NCBI GenBank assembly: GCA_030015575.1 | Contig: JASDDO010000001.1 | Location: 326,029,595-326,093,594 of the forward strand | Length of the DNA: 64,000 bases | From: Agapanthus africanus | Taxonomy: Eukaryota > Streptophyta > Magnoliopsida > Asparagales > Amaryllidaceae | Direction: 5' to 3' | Shown: in pieces, positions 47,974 to 59,898 of the stretch | Numbering within the stretch: position 1 is the first letter of the stretch | Layout: every line of letters starts with the position of its first letter | The notes under the pieces: model-generated | Databases searched by the model: none | What the model was told of the DNA's origin: nothing | The model's input: the letters and a program-made list of their open reading frames with translations, nothing else | Program-made: the position numbers and the translations under genes

Positions 47974-50027
47974 TGTAGGGATTCCTTAGCACCATACCTA
48001 GGGTTTGGGTTGCGTCACACATGCTATAATAAAAATTTAGGGGATGCTAAACAAAACCAACTATGAATCGAACTAGAAATTTTGGGTAACAAACAATTAG
48101 TATCACATACTAACATGTCTAACACTAAGAGGATAGTAATACAACCTTTGTAGAACTCCTCTTTGTGACTCCTTGGATCAACTAGGGTTTGAACCTGTTC
48201 ATTTGAATTACTCAAAGTCCACGACGATCCACTACGGAGTCCGTTTGCTCAATCTCCTAGCTCCACTTGATCTTTGAAGAAGTGGAGCAAACAATCTACA
48301 CAAGTGGGCTAGAGTAATATAGATTGGTGATGTGGGTTGTAATCTCACTTAAAAACCTTTCCTTTTTGTTTCCTTCACTCACTTGAAAAAAGGTAGAGAG
48401 CAAGAAAGAGGAAGAAAAGGAGATGGCTAAGCTTGAGCTCTTTTGTGATAATTCTCAAATAAAAATGAGAAAAGAAAATATATAAATTAGAGTCACACTC
48501 ACATAGAACCATGGTTAATAAATATCTAGATATTTTATATTGAGTTAAAGAACAATTGAAAAATCAAACCATGGTCAAACTTAGGTCAAGTGAAGAAGAG
48601 TGTAGAAGAAATATAGCCATGATTTAATTTCCTTTTCCTTATCTCAATATCAATAATATATAAATATTTATACCATGTGAGTCTTGCATTGCCATCTCCT
48701 TTGTATCATCAACCATGACACATGTATGCATGTATGTGTGCATTCATATCAACATATATACATACACACATTCATGCATACATTATATAAGAAAAGGTTT
48801 TAAATAAATAAGCTAAAATTTAATATTAAACCAACACTTGATTTAATAAGCCTGTCATATCACATACGACCCGACCAATAGTAAACACCCGATTTAAATA
48901 CGTTACCAAATACATGTATTTAATCGAGCTCCCGCGCATATCCCATATGCACCCCACATCATTTATCCTGAGCTAGGAAACCCCTCTGTGGGACTCTAAG
49001 ACTCGTCAATACGCTAGCAGTAAGTCGTGATTATATCACATACCCGCAAACTGTCAGCGGCACTAGCTATACATAACGGCTCCATGGTATTGAGTGATTA
49101 GAAGAAAAACAAGCGAACCTGTGAAAACTCCCGTTGAGCCAACTGGCAACACTTAACGTATAGTCTGGTCTATTCGTCAGATATGCTACATATCGAGTAT
49201 AGGGATGGTATCGTCGACTCCAATAACTCAATAAGTCATGCCGGTATATGGCCTTTAACAGATCGAGAAACTACTGATAACACTTATCAGTAAATCTCTT
49301 CAGCCCTGGCCAAGGACTTCGTGTTATAGCCAATCGAGCATAGCACAACGTCATCCTCCAATACCGGGTGAGACGAAACCTCTCTTATCGCTCATTGGCT
49401 CCATGTGCCTCGGGACTGTACCCAAAATCCACCTGTTTGCACGACTCAGTAGAGCCGTGGTAGGGTAGAGAACAAAGTATAGTGGGAGGACACACAAGAC
49501 TCTATGGCGATCTCAGGTCTACAGACTAACATGTACCAGTGTCACCAGATAACTGCTATCCGATGATAGATATAATACCACATAAGAGTTCTTGGTGAGT
49601 CCGTTCAGTGTACCCGGTCTTCACTGAGCACCCGTATACAATCTTTGGTATCACCACACCAATGGATATGGGATCATCCATCACCCATCAAATGGGTCAA
49701 GAACTGTATACCCTAGTCTACTCTAGAATATCGATGACCCGTCTCGATACACCCACGACTAGGAACATTTCAAGGACATTCTTATAAACTACACATGTCC
49801 CACGAGTATGATCTGCTTCATAATCTCAGTAGTGAAGCAAATATCTTATGGGCTTTATCAACATGTACCAAATAAGTAATATGCATGATCAAATGAACAT
49901 GTCAGGATAAAGTACAACCAGATAGCATACTATCATGTCGAGAAAGAATGTCCTATGAATACATATATACACATACCGATACATCCATTATCATATAATG
50001 ACCACTAAGGCATACATATATCCAACA
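47974..50027 (-). repeat. C5 5' LTR
   Basis: The LTR is 2,054 bp, TGTAGGGATTCCTTAGCACC to ATATCCAACA, followed by target copy GTTCT (50,028-50,032). It pairs with 19,445-21,498. Confidence 0.92.
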
Positions 50028-50559
50028 GTTCTGTACACTTGGATTTAGGTTTTTAGTTACTGTTTGATTTTGCCCAGATTTCATATACTGTTATCTTTGT
50101 ACTTGGGCAATACGGAGTATTCCAAAGTCAAAATTTTAACATTGTTTAAGTTTGTATATGAGTTACTAAATGTCTACTAATTGCTATATGTCGATTAGTA
50201 GGGGTTGCACATATCTTGTATCTTGTTCATAGTTTGTGGATATGAAGTATTGGATCGTCGTGAATGAATAGCCGGGGTGGTGTAAGAAGAGTGTTCTTTT
50301 CTTTCATTCATGTATATTTGTAAGTTGATGTAATATTCTTTTACGGGGCGCATCCGGGTTGAGGTTATAGCCACTGTTGTATTATTTCATTTACTTTTTC
50401 TTACACCTAAGATAGATCCAAGGAGGGGTGCACAAACTACCGGGTTCTTGAAGTGCCGAGTGGCCTACTCATTTCATTGATGGAGGTTTCTTCACTTCGC
50501 GAATTTAGCGGGTAGTATGCTGCACCCGTAGGGGTCTACAGTGTGGTTTAGCTATTTTT
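50028..50559 (+). other. C4 leader, continued
   Basis: This continues the C4 leader from 19,444. It aligns to C10 at about 58,650-58,760 and 59,150-59,490 (GGATCGTCGTG, AATAGCCGGGG, TTCATTCATGTA, GTAATATTCTTTTA). The roughly 400 bp between these blocks, which in C10 contain the 58,935 hairpin, are missing here. It ends at the C8 LTR. Confidence 0.85.
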
Positions 50560-52654
50560 TGTTAGGAATATGTATGCCCTAGATGCCATTATTGTACATG
50601 AGTATATTATAGTGGATGCTTGGACATATATATAGTGGACTTTCTTGCTCGACATAATAGTATGGTATCTGGTTACTCATTGTCTTAACATGTTGACTGG
50701 TATTCTTTATTGTCGTGCTCTCACAAGTTGATAAAGCCCTTAGGATATGTACTTGACTACCAAGATTATGATGAGATCATACTAGTGGGGCCATGGTGGT
50801 CCAAAAGTACATCCTTTAATCAGTTCTTAGTCGAGGGGATATTGAGACTAGGGCATCGATATTCCAGAGTAGACTAGTGTGTACGTTTCTTATCCCTTAG
50901 AAGGCGATGGTTGATCCCATAACCATTGGTGTGTGACATCAAAGATTGTACAAAGGTGCTCATTGGAGAATGGGTACACCGAACAGGACTTGCCGAAGAC
51001 TCCTAGTTGGTAGTATACCTATATGGGTGCTCAGTGAAGACTGGGTACATTGAACGGACTCGCCGAGAACACCTAGCTGGTATTATACCTATCGTCAGAT
51101 AGCAGTCCTCTGGTGACACTGGTACAGGTTAGTCTGTAGACTCGATATCGTCTTAGAGTCTGGTGTGGCTCCTACTGTGCTTAGATTTCCTCCCTACCAC
51201 AATCAAAGGAAATGCGCAAACAGGTGGATTTTGGGTACAGTCCCAAGTCATATGGACGCAATAAACGATAGGAGGGGTTTCATCTCTCCCGGTATTGGGG
51301 GTTGATGTTGCGCTATGCTCGATTGGCTATAACTGAAAGTCCCTAACCAGGGCTGCTACTGAGATTTACTGATAAGAGTTATCAGTAGTTTCTCGAACCG
51401 TTACAGGCCAGACATCTGCATGACTTATCACGTTACTGGGGTCTGACGTTTACCACCCTTAGACATGATATGCGACATATCAGACGAAGAGACCAGACTG
51501 TACAGTAGTGTTACTGATAGGCTTCATGGAGAGTATAGATGAGCTTGCTTGTTGATCTTCATATCGCTAAATACCCGGGTAGCCGTTACGTCCAGCTAGT
51601 ACCGCTGACGGCTTGTAGGTGACTGATGTGATCATTATCTACTGCTATCGTATTGACGAGTCTTTAGAGTCCCACACAGAAGTTTCCTGGTTCAAGGAAG
51701 TAGGGCACATATGTTGATATGTGTGTGGGTCTGATTAAATACGAGTATCTGATACTGCGTTTCGCTCGAAAAACTCGCTTCACTCTTGTTGTAATGTGGC
51801 AGTTATCTGTTGTCGATTAGATTATATGTGATATAACCAGATTATCAAATCAAGTGTTGATTTGATAATGTGACAAACAGATAAATGATATTAGTCGGTC
51901 ATTTGTGATATAACCAGATTATTAAATCAAGTGTTGATTTAATAATTTGATATAAATTATATTTCATATAATTATGTGTTAACTAATATCATTAGCTCAC
52001 TACTTGCTTTATTAATATATATATATATATAAATGTATATTTGATATATATAAATATATATATATATTATTATATGAAGCATCACATTTATTTTCTATTT
52101 TTGGAAAATAGAATAAAAGGTGTAAAATGGAGAGACTTTGTGAGGCATGGGTGAGGAATGGGCTTTATTATTTGTTAATTCATCTTGACTCACTATTCAA
52201 GCATGGGTGGAATTTTATATTGCAATTTTTCCATGCTTGAATGAGTGAAGGTCAAGGAGTTGCCATTCACGCTCACTTCATTCTTGATTTGTGATTTTCT
52301 TTTGCTCTCTTGTGGTGAGCTCTTGCTCTCTCTTGCTCTCAAAAAATTCTCACATCATCTCCAAACTCAAAACCCTCACATGTGATTTGAATCATTGAGT
52401 TTGAGAGGTCATTTGTGAGCTTACAAAATGCCTACGTCTTCATCCTACACTTGACTAGCGATCAAGTGTAGCGTGTTTCCTACACTAAATGAGTTTAGTG
52501 TAGAGGTAGCTTGAGCTAGAGGGACTTTGTGTGGATCGTCTTCGGCGTGAAGATCATAAAGGCTCCCGTTCAACTTGAAAAGGTGCCTAGTGGAGTCGCA
52601 TGGACTACAGCCCGGAGCTAAAAAAGAGAAAGACTCAATCTGCGAGGGTATAAC
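50560..52654 (+). repeat. C8 LTR, truncated at its 3' end by C9
   Basis: A plus-strand LTR starting TGTTAGGAATATGTATGCCC and running 2.1 kb to GAGGGTATAAC, where C9 begins. The final 200 bp or so and the element body would lie beyond C9. The left target-site copy would be TTTTT (50,555-50,559). It contains two perfect 13-bp dyads (51,841-51,869 and 51,918-51,946) and a short internal duplication of the GGTACAC..CGAACGGACTCGCC block near 50,960-51,100. Confidence 0.88.
51841..51946 (+). repeat. two AT dyads in the C8 LTR
   Basis: ATTATCAAATCAA-GTG-TTGATTTGATAAT at 51,841-51,869 and ATTATTAAATCAA-GTG-TTGATTTAATAAT at 51,918-51,946. Both are perfect, and they differ by one compensatory base pair. 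Homologous dyads occur in every LTR of the family. Confidence 0.85.
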
Positions 52655-54919
52655 TGTAGGATTTCTTGGCACGACAGTAAGGGTTCGGGAGGCATCGTCT
52701 ATGCCATTTTTAAAATTTTACCATGCTAAACAACCCTAACCCTAGAATCTTAATTAGCGATTTAGACGAAACAAAATGTAAACTACTTTACAACTAAGTG
52801 AGCTAGGAATACAACCTTTGTAGACCGGTCCTTCACTTCAATAGCTCAGTGTAGTAGTACCTTCGGTCCAAGTAGTGATCTTGCGGACTCTACAACGGCT
52901 CCATAAGGTGAAAGGAACAAGCTTGCTCGATGTCTTCGAGGCCGAAGATGATCTACGTCGAGGAGACACTAATCCAAACCACCTCTTCACTAATTAGGGA
53001 TTAGTAAAGCTAACACCCTAAACTAAATTGCTAATCTAGTAGAGGATGATGAAGTAGGATTTTTGCTTAATTTAGAATTACTTTTCTCACTATTTTTATG
53101 CTCCTCTCAAAAACCTAGAGTGCTCTCTCTTGAGCTTGAAGAAGATGAAGATAAATAATAGATGAGAGAGTGAACGGCAACCATGGGTGAGAAATATCTC
53201 ATATAACTCATGTAGAGATTTAACCATGGGTTTAGATAATGGTTGGGTTAATAAATATCTAGTGTAAGACAAAACTAGTGGACTAAGTCAATAGATCTCC
53301 AAGCTTCTACAAGCTTCATGCCATGCGACCAATTTCCAACTAATAATCGATTTACTCTAAATAAATAAACCCTTCATTATCATTATCATGGTGTAAGTCT
53401 CATACACCCATGTTGCATGTGGGATCAAGAATGACATAAAAAGAAAACACAATTAACATATATCACATATATATTAAGTATGCACATGTGAGAAAAAGAA
53501 ATGCTTAAGTGAGCTAATATTAGTTAATGTAAATTAATATATCAAATATATAATTATACATTAAATCATTAAATCAACACTTGATTTAATAATCTGGTTA
53601 TATCTCCTATGACCGATTAATATTATTTGTATTAATATATCGAATCAACACATGATTCGATAACCCGGTTATATATCACATATAACCAGCCGATATAGTA
53701 TCGACTTATGGAATCAACATTTGATTCGATAACAAGGCTATAACTCATATAACCGATCGATACTTATATCGCGAGAATATAATACGGTATCACATACTCG
53801 TATTAATCTCGGTCCCTCACATATCACATATGTGCTCCTACTTCGTTTTGCCTGAGCCAGTGAAACCTCTGTAGGACTCTAAAGACTCGTCAATACGCCG
53901 GCAGTAGGTGATGATCATATCAAGCACTCATAAGCCGTCAGCGGTACTAGCTCGACGTAACGGCTACCCGGGTATTGAGCGATCAGAAGATCAATAAGCA
54001 AGCCTGCTTTTACTCCTAAAAAGCCTGTCAGTAACACTACCGTAAAGTCTGGTCTTTTTGTCTGATATATCGCATATCTAGTCTAGGGGTGCTAAACGTC
54101 AGACCCTAGTAACCGATAAGTCATGTCGATGTAAAGCTCATAACGGGTTGAGAAACTACTGATAACACTTATCAGTAAATCTCCATAGCAGACCTGGCCA
54201 GGGACTTCCAGTTATTGCCAATCGAGCACAGTGCACCATCAACCCCCAATACTGGGAGAGACGAATCCCCTCCTATCGCTCATTGCCATCATGTGATTCA
54301 TGACTGTACTCAAAATCCACCGTTTTGCACGTTCTCTTGAACGTCGTAAGGTCAAAATCAAAGCACAGTGGGAAACACTCAAGACTCTATGATGATCTCG
54401 GGTCTACAGGCTAACCTGTACTAGTGTCACCAGAGAACTGCTATCTCACGATATGTATAATACCTGCTAGGATTTCTCGGCGAGTCCGTTCAGTGTACCC
54501 AGTCTCCACTGAGCACCCGTATACCATCTTTGATGTCAAACACCAATGGATGTGGGATCATCCATCGCCCATCATATGGGTCAAGATGCGTATAAGCTAG
54601 TCTACTCTGGAATATCGATGCCCTATCTCGATACACCCTCGACTAGGAACAATTATAGGGTGAACTTGTGGACTACAATTGGCCCCACTAGTATGATCTC
54701 CATCATAGTCCTGGTAGTCAAGTACACATCCTAAGGCCTTTATCAACATGTGAGAGTAAGACAGCATCACTTATACAAGTCAACATGTTAAGACAAAGAG
54801 CAACCAGATAGCATACTATCATGTCGAACAAGAAAACCCTCTTTATATATATCCAAATATCCACTATAATATACATCACATATACAATAATGGCCTCTAG
54901 GGCATTCATATAACTAACA
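52655..54919 (-). repeat. C9 3' LTR
   Basis: The LTR is 2,265 bp, TGTAGGATTTCTTGGCACG to TAACTAACA on the plus strand. Three covarying AT dyads occupy 53,568-53,727. The adjoining tract reads GTCACCCACCTG, so the purine primer is mutated. Confidence 0.92.
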
Positions 54920-54934
54920 GTCACCCACCTGCAC

Positions 54935-56245
54935 TAAGGCCAGTTGTTGTAGTATCTCATACCCAACATTCCGAAGAGTCTCTCAAATTGTATCTTCGGT
55001 ACGGCCTTTGTGAGTGGATCCGCCGTGTTGTCCTACGTGTCAACTCTCCGGACCTCGATCTCCTGGCGATCAAAAATCTCCCGGATCAGGTGATACCTCC
55101 TAAGAATATGCCTGGATCGCTGATAGGACCAGGGTTCCTTGGCCAATGCCACTGCTCCATTGTTATCGTAATACAAAGGTATTGGATACTCAATGGACGG
55201 AAACCACTCCAAGTTCAGTTATGAACTTCTTCATCCAGACAGCTTCCTTGGCAGCATCGCTGGCAGCGATGTATTCGGCCTCCATCGTCGAGTCTGCCAC
55301 GGTTTCTTCCTTGGAACTCTTCCAACAAACCGCCCCTCCATTGAAGGTAAATACAAATACCGAGACCGAATTAGAGTCATCGTTATCACTCTAGAAGCTC
55401 GAATCGGTAAAGGTCTCCACTTAGAGTTCTCTGTTACCATACACCAAGAACATCTCTTTAGTCCTTCTCAAGTACTTGAGAATGTTCTTCACAGCTATCC
55501 AATGACTCTTTCCTGGATCTGCTTGATACCTACTCCCTACACTTAGTGAGTATGCTACATCGGGTCTGGTAAATAACATCGCATACATGATAAAGCCTAC
55601 TGCCTAAGCATAGGGTATCCCTTGCATGGGAGCTCTCTCCAAATCAGTCCTCGGAGTTATCTCTTTGGAGAGAGTGAGTCCTGTGATCGTGGGTAAATTC
55701 CCATGCTTGGATTCATCCATACTAAACCTCTTTAGTATGGTGTCAATGTACCTGGTTTGGGACAATCCCAGTATCTGTTTAGATCTATCTCTATAGATCT
55801 TAATTCCCAAGATGCAGGAGGCATCACCTAGATCATTCATTAAGAATCTTTGTGATAAGAAGAGCTTGACCGAGTGCATCATAGGAACATTATTTCCTAT
55901 CAAGAGTATGTCATCCACGTACAATACAGGGAAGACAACCTTATTCTCTGCCACCTTCATGTATATACAAGGTTCATCTACATTTTTGATGAAGGCAAAC
56001 TCTTTGACTACCACATCAAAACAGATGTTCCAACTCTGTGATGCCTGCTTTAACCCATAGATGGATTTAAGCAGCTTGCACATCTTCCCGATGCTGCCAC
56101 TGTCCACGAAGCCCACTGGTTGAGTCATGTACATGCACTCTTCTAAATCACCATTTAGAAAGGCGGTCTTAACATCTATTTGCCAGATTTCGTAGTCATG
56201 GTCTGCAGCGATGGCAAGCAAGATCCGAATGGACTTAAGCAAAGT
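54935..56245 (-). pseudogene. C9 reverse transcriptase and RNase H
   Basis: A 212-codon open frame (55,604-56,242) covers the reverse transcriptase from SIRILLAIAADHDYEIWQID through DVKTAFLNGDLEECMY, YGLKQASQSWNICFD, an intact YVDD at 55,910-55,921, DLGDASCILGIKIYRDRSK and SRYIDTILKRF-like residues. It ends at a stop in IPYA (55,604). RNase H follows at 54,935-55,603 with VGFIMYAMLFTRPDVAYS, KYLRRTKEMFLVYGN, the DSTMEAEYIAA block and frameshifts after VWMKKFI. Stops replace Gln or Trp codons in several places. The N-terminal part of RT is missing because C10 inserted at LKSIRI. Preservation resembles C6. Confidence 0.88.
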
Positions 56246-58380
56246 TGTTAGTTATATGTATGCCCTAGAGGCCATTATTGTACATATGATGTATATTATA
56301 GTGGATGCTTCGATATATATAGAGAGAACATTCTTGCTCGACATAATAGTATGCTATCTGGTTGTTCTTTGTCTTAACATGTAGACTTGTATTGTGATAC
56401 TGTCTTGCTCTCACATGTTGATAAAGCCCTTAGGATATGTACTTGACTATAAGAAGTATGATGGAGATCATACTATTAGGGCCAGGGTATTTCACAAGTA
56501 CATACATTAATTGTTCCTAGTCAACGAAATATCGAAACAGGGCATCAATATTCCAGAGTAGACTAGCGTATATGCTTCTTGACCCATATGATAGGCGATG
56601 GATGATCCCACATCCATTGGTGTTTGACATCAAAGATGGCGTACGGGTCCTCAGTGGAGACTGGGTACACTGAACAGGACTCGCCGAGGACTCCTATGTG
56701 ATAGTATACCTATCGTCTGATAGTAGTTCTCTGGTGACACTAGTACAGGTTAGTCTGTAGACCCGAGATTGTAATAGAGTTGTGTGACTCCCACTATGCT
56801 TTGATTTCCTCCCTACCACGATCAAAGGAGACGTACAAACAGGTGGATTTTAAGTACGGTCCCGAGTTGTATGGAGGCAATGAGCGATAGGAGGGGTTTC
56901 GACTCTCCCGGTATTAGGGATTAATGTTGCGCTATGCTCGATTAGCTATAACTAGACGTCCCTGGCCAGGGCTGCTGCCGAGATTTACTGATAAGTGTTA
57001 TTAGTAGTTTCTCGAACCGTTATAGGCTAGGAATCAGTATGACTTATCACGTTATTGGGGTCTAACGATCTCCACCCCTAGACATGATATACGATATATC
57101 AGACGAAAAAACCAGACTGTATGGTAGTGTTTCTGATAAGCTTCATGGAGAGTATGGACGAGCTTGCTTGTTGATCTTCATATCGCTCAATACCCGGGTA
57201 GCCGTTACGTCCAGCTAGTACCGCTGACGGCTTGTAGGTGACTGATGTGATCATCACCTACTGCCGGCGTATTGATGAGTCTTTAGAGTCCTACAAAGAA
57301 GTTTCCTGGTTCAAGAGAAATGAAGTAGGGCACATATGTGATATGTGCGTGGGCCTGATTAAATACGTGTATGTGATACCATATTGTAATCTGGCAGTTA
57401 TCTGGTATCGGTTAGCTCATATGTGATATGACCAGATTATTGAATCAAGTGCTGATTTGATAATGTGATATTCAGATAAATGATATTAGTCGATTATATG
57501 TGATATAACCGGATTATTAGATCAAGTGTTGATTTAATAATGTGATATATATTATATGTGATATAATTATATCTTAACTAATATCATTAGCTCACTAATT
57601 GCTTTATATATATATATATATTAATTTATATTTGATATATATATATGAAGCATGGCATGTTTTTATATTTTTAGAAAAATGGAAAAATGAGGTGTAAATT
57701 GTGGAGATAGTTTGGGTATAGATGAGGAATGGGCTTATATAGTTTTTTATTAGTCTTGACTCACTATTCAAGCATGGTTGCAATTTAGAACTGCAATTTA
57801 TTCAATGCTTGTATGGGGGAGGAGAGAGATGATTCATATTATTGTTTCTACACTTTCTTCGTGGTTAATGCCTTAGCCATTTTCCTTGAGCTTTTTCTTC
57901 CTCTTGTTCTCTACAATTTCTTCATCTCACCTCCAAGCTCAAACCCTCACATGAGATGTGAATCATTGAGCTTGTGAGTAACCTAGTGAGATTATCATAT
58001 CCCCTACTTCATAATCCCACACCAAACTAGCAAATTAGTGTGGTGTGTTTCATACACTAAAGATGTTTAGTGTAGAGTTAGCTTGATCTAGAGGATCTTC
58101 GGGTGGATCGTCTTTTGCGCGAAGATCACGAAGGATGGCCGCTCAACTCGAAGTGGAGATTTGTACAGTCAAGTGGACTTCAACCCGGAGCTTTAGAAGG
58201 GAAGGACTCGAAATACAAAGGTTGTATTCTTGTTCTCTAGATGTAAAGTAGTTTACATTTGGTATTGTCTAAATATCTAGTTAAAGATTATAGGATTAGG
58301 GTTGTTTAGCATGACAATTTTTTGAAAATGGCATGGACGATGCCTCCAGAAACCTTGCTGTCGTGCTAGAGAACCTTCCA
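56246..58380 (+). repeat. C10 5' LTR
   Basis: The LTR is 2,135 bp, from TGTTAGTTATATGTATGCCC to GAGAACCTTCCA. It contains decayed AT dyads near 57,436-57,464 and 57,512-57,541 and a TA tract at 57,604-57,646. Confidence 0.93.
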
Positions 58381-58381
58381 G

Positions 58382-58393
58382 TGGTATCAGAGC
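58382..58393 (+). other. C10 primer binding site
   Basis: TGGTATCAGAGC, exact initiator-Met tRNA complement, one base after the LTR. Confidence 0.95.
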
Positions 58394-58934
58394 AAAGATA
58401 AAGATTTAGACAATGTTTGTTAGATTACGAAACCGAAACTGCTCCGAAACATGAAACAATAAAACACAGTTTCTGTTGATTTTTAAAGTCGTCGAAAAAA
58501 TTTTGAACAACTGCAGAATGTTATACGAGGTGTAACATGAACACTGAAGAAATACGAACTCATTTTGTCGGTTTTTGGCCGAGCACACACCCACGAAAAC
58601 CGAGCAGGCCAGCCCTAGTTCATTTTTTGGGCTTCATATTTTTCCAGTGTTCTGGTCTCTGGGTTTTGGTGTTTCAGGTGTTGTTTGTTTTTGCTAAAAT
58701 TTCATGAGATGTTAATTTTCTATAAAGGCAATTCGGAGTGTTTCGTAGTCATAATTCTAATTATAGTTCGGCTTATTTAGACGGTGTTAAAAAGTTCGAA
58801 CGGATAATAAATACCCACTTTAACCCTCGCTAGAAATTTTTCCAAGAGTTAGATTTTTTCATAGTTAAAGAACACTCAAATATCTAGCAAGTGATTCGAT
58901 GGACCCTCTAGAAGAACGAAACCCTAACTCGATT

Positions 58935-58994
58935 CTATGACCGTAAGAACTGTCGCCGAACCCTCAGGTTTGCGGCAGTTCCACGGTGCCATAG
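58935..58994 (+). other. C10 leader hairpin of about 60 nt
   Basis: Successive arms CTATG, CCGT, GAACTG, CG and CGAACC pair with GGTTTG, CG, CAGTTC, ACGG and CATAG around a CTCA loop, with small bulges. The same position in C5 (47,355-47,415) keeps CCTATG/CATAGG, GAAC/GTTC and CAAACC/GGTTTG. Confidence 0.75.
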
Positions 58995-59690
58995 GTGAGG
59001 AAAAGGTTGGCCCTTCTACGGTTGGTCCATAGGTACTGCGTCATGTTCTGAGTATTTTTAAACTAAACTCAAGTGTTGAGTTTTTTGCGAAATTTTGGGT
59101 GTTTGTTGATTCGATCGGAATGTTTAACATCGTCTAACTATTTGATGACATGTGATGTTATGTGTTGCTTGGATATGTTATATTGGATCGTCGTGTTTTG
59201 AATAGCCGGGGGTTTTATGTGAGATGAGAGTTTTTATTTTCATTCATGTAATATTCATTGTATGTAATATTCTTTTATTGGGGACTTCCGAGTTGAGGAT
59301 GATATCAACATTGTTGTATATTATTTACTTTTCCGCATTAGGATAGACCCAAGGCAGAGAGCACAAGTAACCGGGTTGTAGAGACCAGTGGGAGACCATC
59401 TCAAGGAGTCGAGTCCGGGTCTCCTAACTCTAGAATTGGTAGGGTTGCTTGCCGCTCTCGTTGGGGTCTAGGGATGTGGGTTTGGATATTCATCGCGACC
59501 GTGAAATCCGTGTTTTATACTGGCTTAATTTAAAACTCGGAATTCCTAGTATATCCAATATTTCATATATATCTTCTGCTGCTGATATTCTGTGATGTGA
59601 TCACTTTATATGCGTGAGACGAATGCTTTATTATTGTATATATGATATATAATAAACGTTGCTTATGTTTCGCACCCGCGCTAGTCTCGC

Positions 59691-59733
59691 CCCGCTATGC
59701 CGTTAGTTAAGTAGCCTAACGGTGCATAACGGG
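59691..59733 (+). other. C10 leader GC-rich hairpin
   Basis: CCCGCTATG and CCGTTAG pair with CTAACGG and CATAACGGG around a 9-base loop, with one mismatch and a small bulge. C5 has the counterpart at 46,265-46,307. C2 has a variant at 12,149-12,193 that folds as GCACCG/CGGTGC. Confidence 0.75.
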
Positions 59734-59898
59734 ACACTGTGGCGAATGTTGATGGTATAAGCGTACGTTGTATTTTCGTTTCTTCTGTGATGCTTAGGAA
59801 ATATAATTGATGGGACTTCCTTAATCATATTAATGAACGAAAAGAAACCTAAATGATGTTGTAGAATCAAATTTTCAAAAAGGGTAGCTCTAGTTTTT

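Larger units (their letters stand above)
19445..50027 (-). mobile_element. C5, gag-bearing Copia element split by three insertions
   Basis: The element is bounded by two 2,054-bp LTRs (19,445-21,498 and 47,974-50,027) and flanked by the duplication GTTCT on both sides. Its own sequence is spread over RNase H (21,510-22,107), RT-IN-protease (29,304-31,727), protease-gag (42,088-42,997), leader (42,998-43,589) and distal leader (about 46,197-47,960). The insertions are G2, C6 and C7. The C7 insertion was followed by a deletion that also removed part of the C5 leader. LTRs differ at roughly one base in ten by eye, so C5 is older than C6 and G2. Confidence 0.92.
52655..56245 (-). mobile_element. 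C9, Copia element cut by C10
   Basis: A minus-strand 3' LTR (52,655-54,919), a degenerate polypurine tract and pol from RNase H into reverse transcriptase, ending at the C10 LTR (56,246). Inserted within the C8 LTR, in opposite orientation; the left target-site copy would be ATAAC (52,650-52,654). The gag status is unknown because that half lies beyond C10. Confidence 0.88.

Noticed and set aside
43590-50027. A single internally deleted two-LTR element
   Set aside because: The flanking pentamers do not match, and the LTR at 47,974 pairs by length, sequence and target duplication with 19,445 instead.
51841-51946. CRISPR-like repeats
   Set aside because: Only two or three AT-rich palindromes with unequal spacing, inside an LTR of a plant retroelement.
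58382-58393. tRNA gene fragment
   Set aside because: The match is just the 12-nt primer site complementary to initiator-Met tRNA; no cloverleaf surrounds it.
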